Source of the DNA: Simplicispira suum
GTDB lineage: Bacteria; Pseudomonadota; Gammaproteobacteria; Burkholderiales; Burkholderiaceae_C
Assembly (NCBI RefSeq): GCF_003008595.1
Contig: NZ_CP027669.1
Coordinates: 1,984,001-2,048,000 of the forward strand
Direction of reading: 5' to 3'
Length of the DNA: 64,000 nucleotides
This document shows positions 52,878 through 61,600 of the stretch, piece by piece (position 1 is the first letter of the stretch; the number at the start of each line of letters is the position of its first letter). A program made the position numbers and the translations under genes. The notes under the pieces were generated by a model. That model was not told the DNA's origin and searched no databases. It saw only the letters and a list, made by a program, of their open reading frames with translations.

Positions 52878-55231
52878 AGCTGCGCAACTTGCGCCACAGC
52901 CTGGTTGCCCGGCTGATTGGTATTTCCCTTTTGCTCTTGCTCGCCGTGCAACTGGCGGGCTTTGCTGTGGTGCGTGCCAGCATCGAGCGCAACGCACGCG
53001 TGCAGATCACGCGCGAACTCGACACCGACGAACGCGTCTGGCGCCGCCTGCTGGAGCAAAAAGCCGAGCGCTTGCGCCAGGGTTCGGCGCTTCTGGCGGC
53101 CGACTACGGCTTTCGCTCGGCCGTCAGTTCGGACGATGTGGCGACCATCGAGTCGGCCTTGGCCAACCACGGCGCACGCATTGGCGCTGCCGTGACCGCG
53201 CTGCTCGATACCCAGTTGGCCCTGCGCGTTGTGAGTAGCCAGGCTGGTATGGGGCAGCTGCCTGCAGCGCTCGCGCAAGTGGTTCCGGCCCTGGCCGCAG
53301 AGCCTGCGGGCAGCCAGATCACGGTCATCGACGGCCTGCCGCACCAGTTTGTCATGGTGCCGCTGCGTGCGCCGCTGGTCATCGGCTGGGTGTTGATGGG
53401 TTTTCCGGTGGGCCAACCGCTGGCCGATGAAATGCGCCAGTTGCTCTCCGCCGACGTTGCGTTGCGAGTGGGTGACGGTCGCGGCGGGTTTTCTGTGCCC
53501 GTCAGTACGCTCGGGCCTCAGGCGCTGGCGCAGTTGCGTTCCAGCGCCGCGGCAGTGAACGAACTGGAGCTGGAAGGGGGCGACACTCTGCTGGTGCGCG
53601 CCAGCCCGCTCTCGCAGGTCGGGGTTCCGTCTGAGGCGCTGCTCCTGCGTTCGGTGGACGCCGTACTTGCCCCCTACCGCCAACTACAGTGGCTGCTGGC
53701 GGTCATTACCGCCGCAGGCGTGCTGCTCTTTGCCCTGGGAAGCAGCGCCATGGCGCGGCGCGTGACCACGCCGCTGCGCTCGCTGCTGGGCGCCACACGC
53801 CGGCTCTCGCGCGGTGACTACAGCGTGCCCATGGAACACACCGCGCGCAGCGACGAAGTGGGCGATCTGGCGCGTTCGTTTGACCACATGCGCATCGATA
53901 TCAGCCACCAGCAGGCCGAGATCCGCGACCTGGCTTACCGCGACCGGCTGACCGGCCTGCCCAACCGCGAGCGCTTTCGTGGCGCCGTACTCGATGCCCT
54001 GCGCGCCGACGCGCTGCCCGGCCACTGCCTGGCGGTACTGATGCTCGATCTGGACCGCTTCAAGCATGTCAACGACGTGCTGGGCTACGCCTTTGGCGAC
54101 CGCCTGCTCCAGGCCGTGGCCAGCCGGCTGCAGCCCATGGCCGGGACATCGGGCGATATGGTCGCGCGGCACGGGGGCAACGAATTTGCCCTGCTGCTGC
54201 ATGTGACGGACGCGCAGGCCGCACTGCGCGTGGCCGAGCGCATTGCCGGCGCATTCGAGACCCCCATCCAGTTCGACGACCAGACCGTGGATCTGAGCGC
54301 CAGCATGGGCATTGCCCTGTGGCCGGAGCATGCGCAGGACGCCGACATGCTGCTCAATCGCGCAGAGATCGCCATGTATGGCGCCAAGAAGCGGCTTAGC
54401 GTGGTTTTGCTGTACGACCCGGCGCTCGATTCGTCCAGCGCGCAGACGCTTTCGCTTCTGGGTGATTTGCGCCGCGCCCTGGAGCATGGGGAACTGCGCC
54501 TGTACCTGCAACCCAAGGTGGCCCTACAAGCAGGCGATGGCGTGGCGGCCGAGGCCCTGCTGCGCTGGCAGCACCCGCAGCGCGGTCTGGTGCCGCCCAT
54601 GGAATTCATTCCCTTTGCCGAGCAGACAGGTTTTGTGCGCCACCTCACCCTCTGGGTGTTCGAGCAGGTGGCGGCGTTGCTGGGCCAAAGCGGCGCGCGC
54701 GAGATGGTGCTGCGCGTTTCGGTGAACCTGTCCACGCGCGATCTGCTCGACCCGGACCTGAGCCTGCGGCTCGGCGCCATTCTTGCGCGCTACGCAGTGG
54801 ATGCCGGGAGTTTTTGCCTGGAAATCACCGAGAGCGCCATCATGGACGATCCGCAGCGCGCCGAGGCCATGCTCAACCGCCTGGCACAGCAGGGGTTCAA
54901 GCTTTCCATCGACGACTTCGGCACCGGTTACTCGTCGCTCGCCTACCTCAAGCGCCTGCCGGTGAACGAGCTCAAGATCGACAAGTCCTTCGTGCTCGGC
55001 ATGCAAAGCGGGGGCGGCGACGCGCAGATTGTTCGCTCCACCATCGACCTCGCGCACAATCTGGGTTTGACGGTGGTGGCCGAAGGTGTGGAAGACGCGG
55101 CGCTCATGGAGCGCCTGCGCGCCATGGCCTGCGACGAAGCGCAGGGCTACCACATCAGCCGCCCGATGCCAGCGGATCAGTTTTTTGGCTGGCACGCCGG
55201 CCCCGGAGCGGCGTTTGTGGCAGCGCCCTGA
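52874..55231 (+). CDS. Membrane GGDEF-EAL protein with periplasmic sensor (degenerate GGDEF)
   Basis: The 785-aa protein starts at TTG 52874, overlapping the cupredoxin stop. Order: TM1 (about residues 13-33), a periplasmic sensor of about 240 residues (Cache-like layout, not certain), TM2 (about 273-297), HAMP (about 298-350), GGDEF and EAL. The cyclase motif is Gly434-Gly435-Asn436-Glu437-Phe438: Asn replaces the catalytic Asp/Glu, so the cyclase is probably dead. EAL keeps Glu560-Ala-Leu562, TESAIMDDP and DDFGTGYSS, so c-di-GMP phosphodiesterase activity is likely. Coupling suggests the cupredoxin modulates it. Confidence 0.93.
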   Translation: MKLRNLRHSLVARLIGISLLLLLAVQLAGFAVVRASIERNARVQITRELDTDERVWRRLLEQKAERLRQGSALLAADYGFRSAVSSDDVATIESALANHGARIGAAVTALLDTQLALRVVSSQAGMGQLPAALAQVVPALAAEPAGSQITVIDGLPHQFVMVPLRAPLVIGWVLMGFPVGQPLADEMRQLLSADVALRVGDGRGGFSVPVSTLGPQALAQLRSSAAAVNELELEGGDTLLVRASPLSQVGVPSEALLLRSVDAVLAPYRQLQWLLAVITAAGVLLFALGSSAMARRVTTPLRSLLGATRRLSRGDYSVPMEHTARSDEVGDLARSFDHMRIDISHQQAEIRDLAYRDRLTGLPNRERFRGAVLDALRADALPGHCLAVLMLDLDRFKHVNDVLGYAFGDRLLQAVASRLQPMAGTSGDMVARHGGNEFALLLHVTDAQAALRVAERIAGAFETPIQFDDQTVDLSASMGIALWPEHAQDADMLLNRAEIAMYGAKKRLSVVLLYDPALDSSSAQTLSLLGDLRRALEHGELRLYLQPKVALQAGDGVAAEALLRWQHPQRGLVPPMEFIPFAEQTGFVRHLTLWVFEQVAALLGQSGAREMVLRVSVNLSTRDLLDPDLSLRLGAILARYAVDAGSFCLEITESAIMDDPQRAEAMLNRLAQQGFKLSIDDFGTGYSSLAYLKRLPVNELKIDKSFVLGMQSGGGDAQIVRSTIDLAHNLGLTVVAEGVEDAALMERLRAMACDEAQGYHISRPMPADQFFGWHAGPGAAFVAAP

Positions 55232-55309
55232 GGCAGGCCACCGTTCGCCGGCTCCCACCGCCCGTGGCGCTTTTGTTGTTAGTTGCGCTCGTTCCTGTTG
55301 TCTGCACCT

Positions 55310-56359
55310 ATGGCCGAACCCCGTCCTCCCCGCTCCTCCTCCCCGCTGCCTGAACCGGCTGCGGCGCAAGCGCCTGCCACTGCGCCACGCCCGCTCCTGC
55401 GCCGCCCGGTGCTGGCTGCGCGGCGCCCTGCCGCTCGCCCAGCGGTCCGCCCACCTCCTGCGGTTCGCCCGCCGCCCGCAGAGCGCTCCGATCGTGTGCC
55501 CGCCAAGCCGCCCCCAGTTGCGGCCGCCGCTTGCGCGCCGCGAGAAGGCACGCGGCTCAACAAGCGCCTGGCCGAGCTGGGCGTGTGCTCGCGCCGCGAG
55601 GCCGACGACTGGATTGCACACGGTTGGGTCTACGTCAACGGCGCTGCGGCCGAGATGGGCATGCGCGTCACCCCGCAGGACAAGATCACGGTGGAGCGCG
55701 CAGCGCAGCGCCAGCAGGACAAGCAGGTCACCATCCTGCTGCACAAGCCCATGGGCTATGTGTCCGGGCAGGCCGAAGACGGCCACGAGCCGGCGGCGGC
55801 ACTCATCAACCCGCGCAGCCAATGGCGCGAAGACCCAAGCGGCCTGCGTTTTTCGCCGCCGCAGCTGCGCGGCCTGGCGCCCGCTGGGCGGCTCGACATC
55901 GACTCGGTGGGGCTGCTGGTGCTGACGCAGGACGGTCGCGTGGCGCGCCAGCTCGTTGGTGAGGATTCCACCGTCGACAAGGAATACCTGGTGCGAGTGG
56001 TCTATGAGGGAGCAGGCGCCCGGCGCTCGGGCGAGCGCGCGCAGCCCCTGCAGGAAATCGATGAGCGCGATCCGGTGCACACCAACGTGCAGTCGGTGTT
56101 TCCCCAGGAACTGCTGGAGCGCCTGCGCCACGGCCTCAGTCTCGATGGTCAGCCGCTCAAGCCCGCCAAGGTGGACTGGCAGAACCCAGAGCAATTGCGC
56201 TTCGTGCTCGTCGAGGGCAAGAAACGCCAGATTCGCCGCATGTGCGAGCAGGTGGGCCTCAAGGTGGTGGGTTTGAAGCGCATTCGCATCGGCCGCATCA
56301 CGCTGGGCGCACTGCCGGTGGGGCAGTGGCGCTTTCTGGCGCCGCACGAGCATTTTTGA
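55310..56359 (+). CDS. Ribosomal pseudouridine synthase (RluB/RluF family)
   Basis: The 349-aa protein has a 70-residue Pro/Ala/Arg-rich N-terminal extension (low complexity), then an S4 RNA-binding domain (RLNKRLAELGVCSRREADDW) and the RsuA/RluB/RluF catalytic domain with Asp196 in AGRLDIDSVGLLVL and GKKRQIRRMCEQVGLKVVGL. It isomerises uridine in rRNA; which site is not clear, but an insert around residues 145-175 resembles RluF-like members. It starts 78 bp after the GGDEF-EAL gene, in the same direction. ATG 55310 is chosen; ATG 55283 is nine codons upstream. Confidence 0.9.
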   Translation: MAEPRPPRSSSPLPEPAAAQAPATAPRPLLRRPVLAARRPAARPAVRPPPAVRPPPAERSDRVPAKPPPVAAAACAPREGTRLNKRLAELGVCSRREADDWIAHGWVYVNGAAAEMGMRVTPQDKITVERAAQRQQDKQVTILLHKPMGYVSGQAEDGHEPAAALINPRSQWREDPSGLRFSPPQLRGLAPAGRLDIDSVGLLVLTQDGRVARQLVGEDSTVDKEYLVRVVYEGAGARRSGERAQPLQEIDERDPVHTNVQSVFPQELLERLRHGLSLDGQPLKPAKVDWQNPEQLRFVLVEGKKRQIRRMCEQVGLKVVGLKRIRIGRITLGALPVGQWRFLAPHEHF

Positions 56360-56398
56360 GCGGGGCTGTGCGTCCGCCCCCGTCCTTCTGGAGTCCCC

Positions 56399-57676
56399 AT
56401 GACCGCGCCTTCCGCAACTCCCAAAGGCAAGGCAGCGCGTGCGGCCTCGGCCGCCGCCGCCGCTGTGCGGCAACTGCGCGCCACCGATGCGCGCGGCGTG
56501 GCCCGCCTGGCGACACTCGCCACTGCCGGCGTGACCGACATCACCGAGGGCGTGCACCGCTCGGTGCTCGGCAGCATGGGATTGCCCGGAGGCAAGGCAG
56601 CGGGCCGCACGCGCGGACTCACCGGCCTCGTGTACCAGGCCATACGCGCTGCCACGCGGTTGGTGGATGCGGGCCTGCAAGCCGCACTGCTGCGGCTTGA
56701 GCCTTTTCTGGGCCGCGGCAGCGAAGCCGATACGGCGACGCCACCGCCTGAGCGCGAAGCCGTGCTGGCGGCGCTCAATGGCGTGATGGGAGACCGCCTC
56801 GCCGCAGACGGCAACCCGCTGGCGCTGCCCATGGAGCTGCGCCAGCAAGGCCGCCGCATCGACCTTGCGGCGCTGGGCGCCTCGGGTCAGGCCACCGGCA
56901 AGCTGTTGCTGCTGGTGCATGGCCTGTGCATGAACGACCTGCAGTGGCAGCGCGCAGGCCACGACCATGGCGCGCATCTGGCGCAGGCGCTGGGCTATAC
57001 GCCGGTCTATGTGCGTTACAACACCGGACTGCATGCGTCCACCAACGGACGTGAGCTGGCCGGCCACATCGAAGCCCTGCTGGCCGATTGGCCGGTGCCG
57101 GTTCAGGAATTCACGGTGCTGGTGCACAGCATGGGCGGCCTGGTGATGCGCAGCGCCTGCCAGCATGCGGCAGATGCCGGCCAGCAATGGCTTGGGCGCT
57201 TGGACAAACTGGTTTTTCTGGGCACGCCGCACCATGGCGCGCCACTGGAGCGCGCCGGCAACTGGGTCGACGTGATCCTCGGCAGCACGCCCTGGAGCCG
57301 GCCCTTTGCCCGCTTGGGGCAGCTGCGCAGCGCCGGCATCACCGATCTGCGCTACGGCCATGTGCAGGACGCTGACTGGCAGGGGCATGACCGCTTCCGC
57401 AGAAGCCCCGACACGCGCCAGCCGCTGCCCCTGCCGGCCGGCGTCGCCTGCTACGCCGTGGCGGCGACTCTGGCACGCCAGCGCAGCCCCGTGGCCGAGC
57501 GCCTGCTGGGCGATGGCCTGGTGCCGCTGGCCAGCGCGCTGGGCCAGCACGCTCGGGCCGAGCATTCGCTGATTTTTGACAAGGATCGGCAATGGGTGGT
57601 GTACGGCGTAGGCCACATGCAATTGCTCGACAGCCCGCGCGTAGCGCAGCAACTGGTGCAGTGGCTGGCCAATTGA
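56399..57676 (+). CDS. Alpha/beta hydrolase (PGAP1/lipase-like)
   Basis: The 425-aa protein has an N-terminal Ala-rich helical part (about residues 1-150) and a hydrolase core with oxyanion region LLLVHGLCMNDLQW, nucleophile Ser244 in LVHSMGGLVM, probable acid Asp372 (LGDGLVP) and base His406 (GVGHMQLL). The fold is that of lipases and GPI-inositol deacylases; bacterial relatives have unproven ester or PHB-type substrates. There is no obvious signal peptide, so it is cytoplasmic. It lies 39 bp after the pseudouridine synthase gene. Confidence 0.85.
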   Translation: MTAPSATPKGKAARAASAAAAAVRQLRATDARGVARLATLATAGVTDITEGVHRSVLGSMGLPGGKAAGRTRGLTGLVYQAIRAATRLVDAGLQAALLRLEPFLGRGSEADTATPPPEREAVLAALNGVMGDRLAADGNPLALPMELRQQGRRIDLAALGASGQATGKLLLLVHGLCMNDLQWQRAGHDHGAHLAQALGYTPVYVRYNTGLHASTNGRELAGHIEALLADWPVPVQEFTVLVHSMGGLVMRSACQHAADAGQQWLGRLDKLVFLGTPHHGAPLERAGNWVDVILGSTPWSRPFARLGQLRSAGITDLRYGHVQDADWQGHDRFRRSPDTRQPLPLPAGVACYAVAATLARQRSPVAERLLGDGLVPLASALGQHARAEHSLIFDKDRQWVVYGVGHMQLLDSPRVAQQLVQWLAN

Positions 57677-57718
57677 CCCGCTAGCCCGGCGCACCCATCG
57701 CATTCTCAAGGAGACAAC

Positions 57719-58654
57719 GTGGAAAACAAAAAATACCGTTTGGTGACGCGCAGCGACTTTGACGGCCTCGTCTGCGCCGTACTGCTCAACGAACTGGACC
57801 TGATCGACGAGATCACCTTCGTGCACCCCAAGGACATGCAGGACGGCAAGATCGCCATCACCGGGCGCGACATCACCACCAACCTGCCCTATGTGCCGGG
57901 CGCCTACCTGGTGTTCGATCACCACGAGTCCGAGACCGTGCGCAACGCCGGCCGGCGTGACGTCAACCACATCATTGAAGCGCATGCGCCGTCGGCCGCG
58001 CGCGTGGTCTACAACCATTACGGCGGCAAGGCGGCTTTCCCGCGCATCACCGAAGAGATGATGGCGGCCGTCGACCAGGCCGACTCGGCCCAGTATTCGC
58101 GCGACGACATCCTCGACCCGCAGGGCTGGGTGCTGCTGAACTACCTGATGGATTCCCGCACCGGCCTGGGGCGCTTCCGGGAGTTTCGCATCAGCAACTA
58201 CGCGCTGATGATGGACCTCATCAAGTACTGCCGCGACCACACCATCGAGCAAATCCTGCAGTTGCCCGACGTGCAGGAGCGCGTGGCGCTGTACCACGAG
58301 CATGCCGCCAAGGCCAAAGAGCAAATCCTTCAGTGCGCGACGCAGATCGGCAACCTGGTGGTGCTGGACCTGCGGCCCGAGGAAACCATCTGGGCCACCA
58401 ACCGCTTCATGATTTATGCGCTGTTCCCCACGGCCAACATCTCCATCCACGTGATGTGGGGCCTGCAAAAACAGAACACCGTGCTGGCCACAGGCAAGTC
58501 CATTTTGGACCGCAGCAGCAAGACGCATGTCGGCAACCTGATGCTCGAATACGGCGGCGGCGGCCATGCGGCCGCAGGCACCTGCCAGGTGGCCAACGAC
58601 AAGGCCGATCAGGTATTGCAGGCGCTGGTGAAGCGGATCAACGCGGACGGCTGA
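57719..58654 (+). CDS. DHH-DHHA1 phosphoesterase family protein
   Basis: The 311-aa protein starts at GTG 57719 with RBS AAGGAG. DHH motifs are SDFDGLVCAVLLN, VFDHHES and a DQADSAQYS metal-binding segment; the DHHA1 domain ends with YGGGGHAAAGTCQV. Relatives are exopolyphosphatases, oligoribonucleases (NrnA) or c-di-AMP phosphodiesterases. It lacks features that would decide between them, though the 'exopolyphosphatase-related' label is common for this branch. It lies 42 bp downstream of the hydrolase gene. Confidence 0.87.
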   Translation: MENKKYRLVTRSDFDGLVCAVLLNELDLIDEITFVHPKDMQDGKIAITGRDITTNLPYVPGAYLVFDHHESETVRNAGRRDVNHIIEAHAPSAARVVYNHYGGKAAFPRITEEMMAAVDQADSAQYSRDDILDPQGWVLLNYLMDSRTGLGRFREFRISNYALMMDLIKYCRDHTIEQILQLPDVQERVALYHEHAAKAKEQILQCATQIGNLVVLDLRPEETIWATNRFMIYALFPTANISIHVMWGLQKQNTVLATGKSILDRSSKTHVGNLMLEYGGGGHAAAGTCQVANDKADQVLQALVKRINADG

Positions 58655-58751
58655 AGCGCAACGCGGGTATTCCGGACGCGGTCGGGCTTGGCCCCCAACC
58701 CTACGCGTTTGGGTGCAGCCGGGCCACGCTTCAATCCCGCGAAATTTCAGG

Positions 58752-58804
58752 CCAAATCGGGCTCGAGCGCTTATCAGGAAAGCGCTTCCAGCTATCAAAT
58801 TTGA
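58752..58804 (+). repeat. Dispersed palindromic repeat A, copy 8
   Basis: AATCGGGCTCGAGCGCTTAT, then CAGGAAAGCGCTTCCAGCTA. The stem is AGCGCTT/AAAGCGCT. It lies just upstream of the htpG heat-shock promoter. Confidence 0.8.
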
Positions 58805-58839
58805 TTTTTCTCGCATGCGAGCGCCGTGGCGGGCCGCTG

Positions 58840-58867
58840 CTTGAAACCCGCGCGGGTCGCCCCTAGA
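58840..58867 (+). promoter_or_regulatory. Sigma-32 (RpoH) heat-shock promoter of htpG
   Basis: The -35 CTTGAAA (58840-58846), 13-bp spacer and -10 CCCCTAGA (58860-58867) match the sigma-32 consensus CTTGAAA-N11-16-CCCCATNT. It lies about 79 bp upstream of the htpG ATG. Confidence 0.85.
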
Positions 58868-58945
58868 TGGGGCTTGCAAGTGCCGCTCCCGCTGCGGGGG
58901 GTGCTTTCCTTTTTTTCTTCACTGCCTTTTCGTCCATACAACCCT

Positions 58946-60931
58946 ATGAGCAAACAAACCTTGTCTTTCCAGGCCGAAGTCGCCCAACTGCTGCACCTGG
59001 TCACGCATTCGCTGTACTCGAACCCGGATATCTTCGTGCGCGAACTGATTTCCAACGCCTCGGACGCCTGCGACAAGCTGCGTTTTGAAGCGCTGGACAA
59101 GCCCGCGCTGTACGAGGACGCGCCGAACCTGGAAGTGCGCGTGTCGTTCGACAAAGACGCCAAGACGCTCACCATTGCCGACAACGGCATCGGCATGAGC
59201 GAGCAGGAAGCCATCGAGCACCTGGGCACGATCGCCAAGAGCGGCACCAAGGACTTCATGGGCAGGCTTACCGGCGACCAAAAGCAGGACGCACAGCTCA
59301 TCGGCCAGTTCGGCGTCGGCTTTTACTCGGGCTTCATCGTCGCCGACAAGATCACCGTCGAGTCGCGCCGCGCCGGCCTGCCGGCGAGTGAGGGCGTGCG
59401 CTGGGTCAGCACCGGCACGGGCGACTTCCAGGTCGAGCAGATCGAGCGCGCGCAGCGCGGCACCAGCGTCATCCTGCACCTCAAGGACGACGCCGAGGAG
59501 TACCTCAACGCCTGGAAGCTCAAGAGCGTCATCGCCAAATACTCCGACCACATCAGCCTGCCCATCCTGATGGAAAAGGAAGAGTGGAAAGACGGCGAGC
59601 TCATCACCCCCGGCGACGAAGCCGGCGGCCGCCAACCCGGCGCCATGGTCAAAACCGGCGAGTGGGAAGCGGTCAACAAGGCGAGCGCCCTCTGGACCCG
59701 GCCCAAGAAAGACATCACCACCGAGCAATACCAGGATTTCTACAAGGCCATCAGCCACGACCACGAGAACCCGCTGACCTGGGCGCACAACCGCGTCGAA
59801 GGCAACACCGAATACACGCAGCTGCTCTACATCCCGGCCAAGGCGCCGTTCGACCTGTGGAACCGCGACAAGAAGGCCGGCATCAAGCTGTACGTCAAGC
59901 GCGTCTTCATCATGGACGACGCCGAGGCGCTGATGCCCAGCTACCTGCGGTTCGTCAAGGGTGTGATCGATTCCAGCGACCTGCCGCTCAACGTCAGCCG
60001 CGAGCTGCTGCAAGAGAGCCGCGACGTGCGCGCCATCCGCGAAGGCAGCACCAAGCGGGTTCTGTCCATGCTCGAAGACTTGGCCAAGCACGACAAGCAT
60101 GACGTACCCGCCGCAGCGGCCGATGGCGCCGAAGCCGTCACAGACGTCGTCGATGCCGACGACAAGGCCAAGGAAGGCAAGTACAGCCAGTTCTACGCCG
60201 AGTTCGGTGCCGTGCTCAAGGAAGGCCTGGGCGAGGACTTCGGCAACCGCGAGCGCCTGGCCAAGCTGCTGCGCTTTGCCAGCACCTCAAGCGACACGGC
60301 AACCGTGTCCTTCGCAGACTACAAGGCGCGCATGAAGGAAGGCCAGGAGGCGATTTATTACATCACCGCCGACACCCTGGCCGCCGCCAAGAACAGCCCG
60401 CAGCTCGAAGTCTTCAAGAAGAAGGGCATCGAAGTGCTCTTGATGACCGACCGCGTGGACGAGTGGGCGCTGAACTACCTGCACGACTTCGACGGCACGC
60501 CGCTGCAATCGGTCGCCAAGGGCGCGGTCGACCTGGGCAAGCTCCAGGACGAGGCCGAGAAGAAGGCGGCGGAGGAAGCCGCCGAAGCCTTCAAGCCGCT
60601 GCTCGCCAAGCTGAAAGATGCCCTCAAGGACAAGGCCGAAGACGTGCGCGTCACCTCGCGCCTGGTGGACTCACCTGCTTGCCTGGTGGTGCAGGACGAC
60701 GGCATGAGCACCCAGCTGGCCCGCATGCTCAAGCAGGCCGGCCAGCAGGCGCCCGAATCCAAACCGGTGCTGGAAGTGAACCCCGAGCACCCGCTGGTGA
60801 AGAAGTTGGACGGCAGCGTGCACTTCAACGACCTGGCCAACATCCTGTTCGACCAGGCCCTGCTGGCCGAAGGCGGCCTGCCGGACGATCCGGCGGCATA
60901 TGTGCGCCGCGTGAACGCGCTGCTGGTTTGA
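58946..60931 (+). CDS. htpG: Molecular chaperone HtpG (Hsp90)
   Basis: The 661-aa chaperone has an N-terminal ATPase with [23 protein letters not shown] and [11 protein letters not shown] motifs, then middle and dimerisation domains. An acidic Ala/Asp insert (about residues 390-410) is near the middle domain. It folds client proteins under heat and other stress in the cytoplasm. The ATG at 58946 gives [14 protein letters not shown], the usual start; an upstream in-frame ATG at 58826 lies before the sigma-32 promoter and can be dismissed. Confidence 0.97.
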   Translation: MSKQTLSFQAEVAQLLHLVTHSLYSNPDIFVRELISNASDACDKLRFEALDKPALYEDAPNLEVRVSFDKDAKTLTIADNGIGMSEQEAIEHLGTIAKSGTKDFMGRLTGDQKQDAQLIGQFGVGFYSGFIVADKITVESRRAGLPASEGVRWVSTGTGDFQVEQIERAQRGTSVILHLKDDAEEYLNAWKLKSVIAKYSDHISLPILMEKEEWKDGELITPGDEAGGRQPGAMVKTGEWEAVNKASALWTRPKKDITTEQYQDFYKAISHDHENPLTWAHNRVEGNTEYTQLLYIPAKAPFDLWNRDKKAGIKLYVKRVFIMDDAEALMPSYLRFVKGVIDSSDLPLNVSRELLQESRDVRAIREGSTKRVLSMLEDLAKHDKHDVPAAAADGAEAVTDVVDADDKAKEGKYSQFYAEFGAVLKEGLGEDFGNRERLAKLLRFASTSSDTATVSFADYKARMKEGQEAIYYITADTLAAAKNSPQLEVFKKKGIEVLLMTDRVDEWALNYLHDFDGTPLQSVAKGAVDLGKLQDEAEKKAAEEAAEAFKPLLAKLKDALKDKAEDVRVTSRLVDSPACLVVQDDGMSTQLARMLKQAGQQAPESKPVLEVNPEHPLVKKLDGSVHFNDLANILFDQALLAEGGLPDDPAAYVRRVNALLV

Positions 60932-60937
60932 AATTTA

Positions 60938-60994
60938 GGTAAAAATGGCTGCTAGCGCTTATCTGGTAAGCGTTGGCAGCTATTGAAATTGAAG
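60938..60994 (+). repeat. Dispersed palindromic repeat A, copy 9
   Basis: AAATGGCTGCTAGCGCTTAT, then CTGGTAAGCGTTGGCAGCTA. It starts 7 bp after the htpG stop, between convergent genes; the stem could also act at the 3' end of the transcript. Confidence 0.8.
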
Positions 60995-61025
60995 TAATCT
61001 GGGCGCACCGTGCACGTGAAGCGTC

Positions 61026-61334
61026 TCAGCTAGCCCGTTTTGCCGAGCGCAGAATCCGGGCGTGCAGCGCGTCGCGTTCGGTGGGCGCCGCATCGATCAG
61101 ATCTTTGAGGGTGCGCTCGGGCAGCTCCACGCTCTGGCGCCGGTCTTTGGCGACAGGGACGTTGCGCCAACCGGACAGCACCATCCAGTCCCACAGTTCG
61201 CGTGGCATCGGTTGGGTGATCTGCATTTTCAGATTGCCGCACATGATGGACGCCCCGACCGGCGGCAAAGGTCCCACGGGCGGCGTTTGGCGCTTGGTGC
61301 GGATGGAAAAGAGCGTACGCAGCTTGTCTTTCAT
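61026..61334 (-). CDS. Hypothetical protein (102 aa)
   Basis: A 102-aa frame with a basic N-terminus and an acidic C-terminal helix (RTLKDLIDAAPTERDALHAR). The middle WDWMVLSGWRNVP is Trp-rich. There is no signal peptide or TM helix, so it is cytoplasmic. I do not recognise a family. It stands between convergent htpG and divergent HD-GYP genes, with codon use like its neighbours; a short real gene is more likely than noise but not certain. Confidence 0.62.
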   Translation of the reverse strand: MKDKLRTLFSIRTKRQTPPVGPLPPVGASIMCGNLKMQITQPMPRELWDWMVLSGWRNVPVAKDRRQSVELPERTLKDLIDAAPTERDALHARILRSAKRAS

Positions 61335-61600
61335 GGGGGTCCGGTTCCTCTACGGGAGAGCGTGCAGCATACAAGAGTGCGCGGCGCGCTGCAGGGCCTG
61401 CGTTGCGCGTTCGCTGGTATCGCTTGCGGTGTTGCCCGGTTGTGCGCAGCGCACCTGCCAGCGCGATGTCCCCGCGCCGTCTGGGGAAATTTTTTCTGCT
61501 TCGAACTGCCCTTATGCTGTCGCTGTCCGTCGATGGAGCGACGGCCAGGGTTCTTGGGTGAGCGCGCCGCCCGGCGCTGACATCGTTGCAAAGGAAACGC
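61335..61600. other. Divergent promoter region (266 bp), no gene
   Basis: It lies between the 102-aa hypothetical gene and the HD-GYP gene. A reasonable RBS (AAAGGAAACG) precedes the HD-GYP ATG. I see no repeat A or B copy and no terminator with a T-run; promoter boxes cannot be assigned confidently. Confidence 0.5.

Noticed and set aside
54524..58879. Minus-strand open frame of 1451 codons
   Set aside because: It lies antisense to several well-identified genes (GGDEF-EAL, pseudouridine synthase, hydrolase, DHH protein) and its translation is low complexity and His/Arg/Gln-rich. It is a GC-rich shadow frame.
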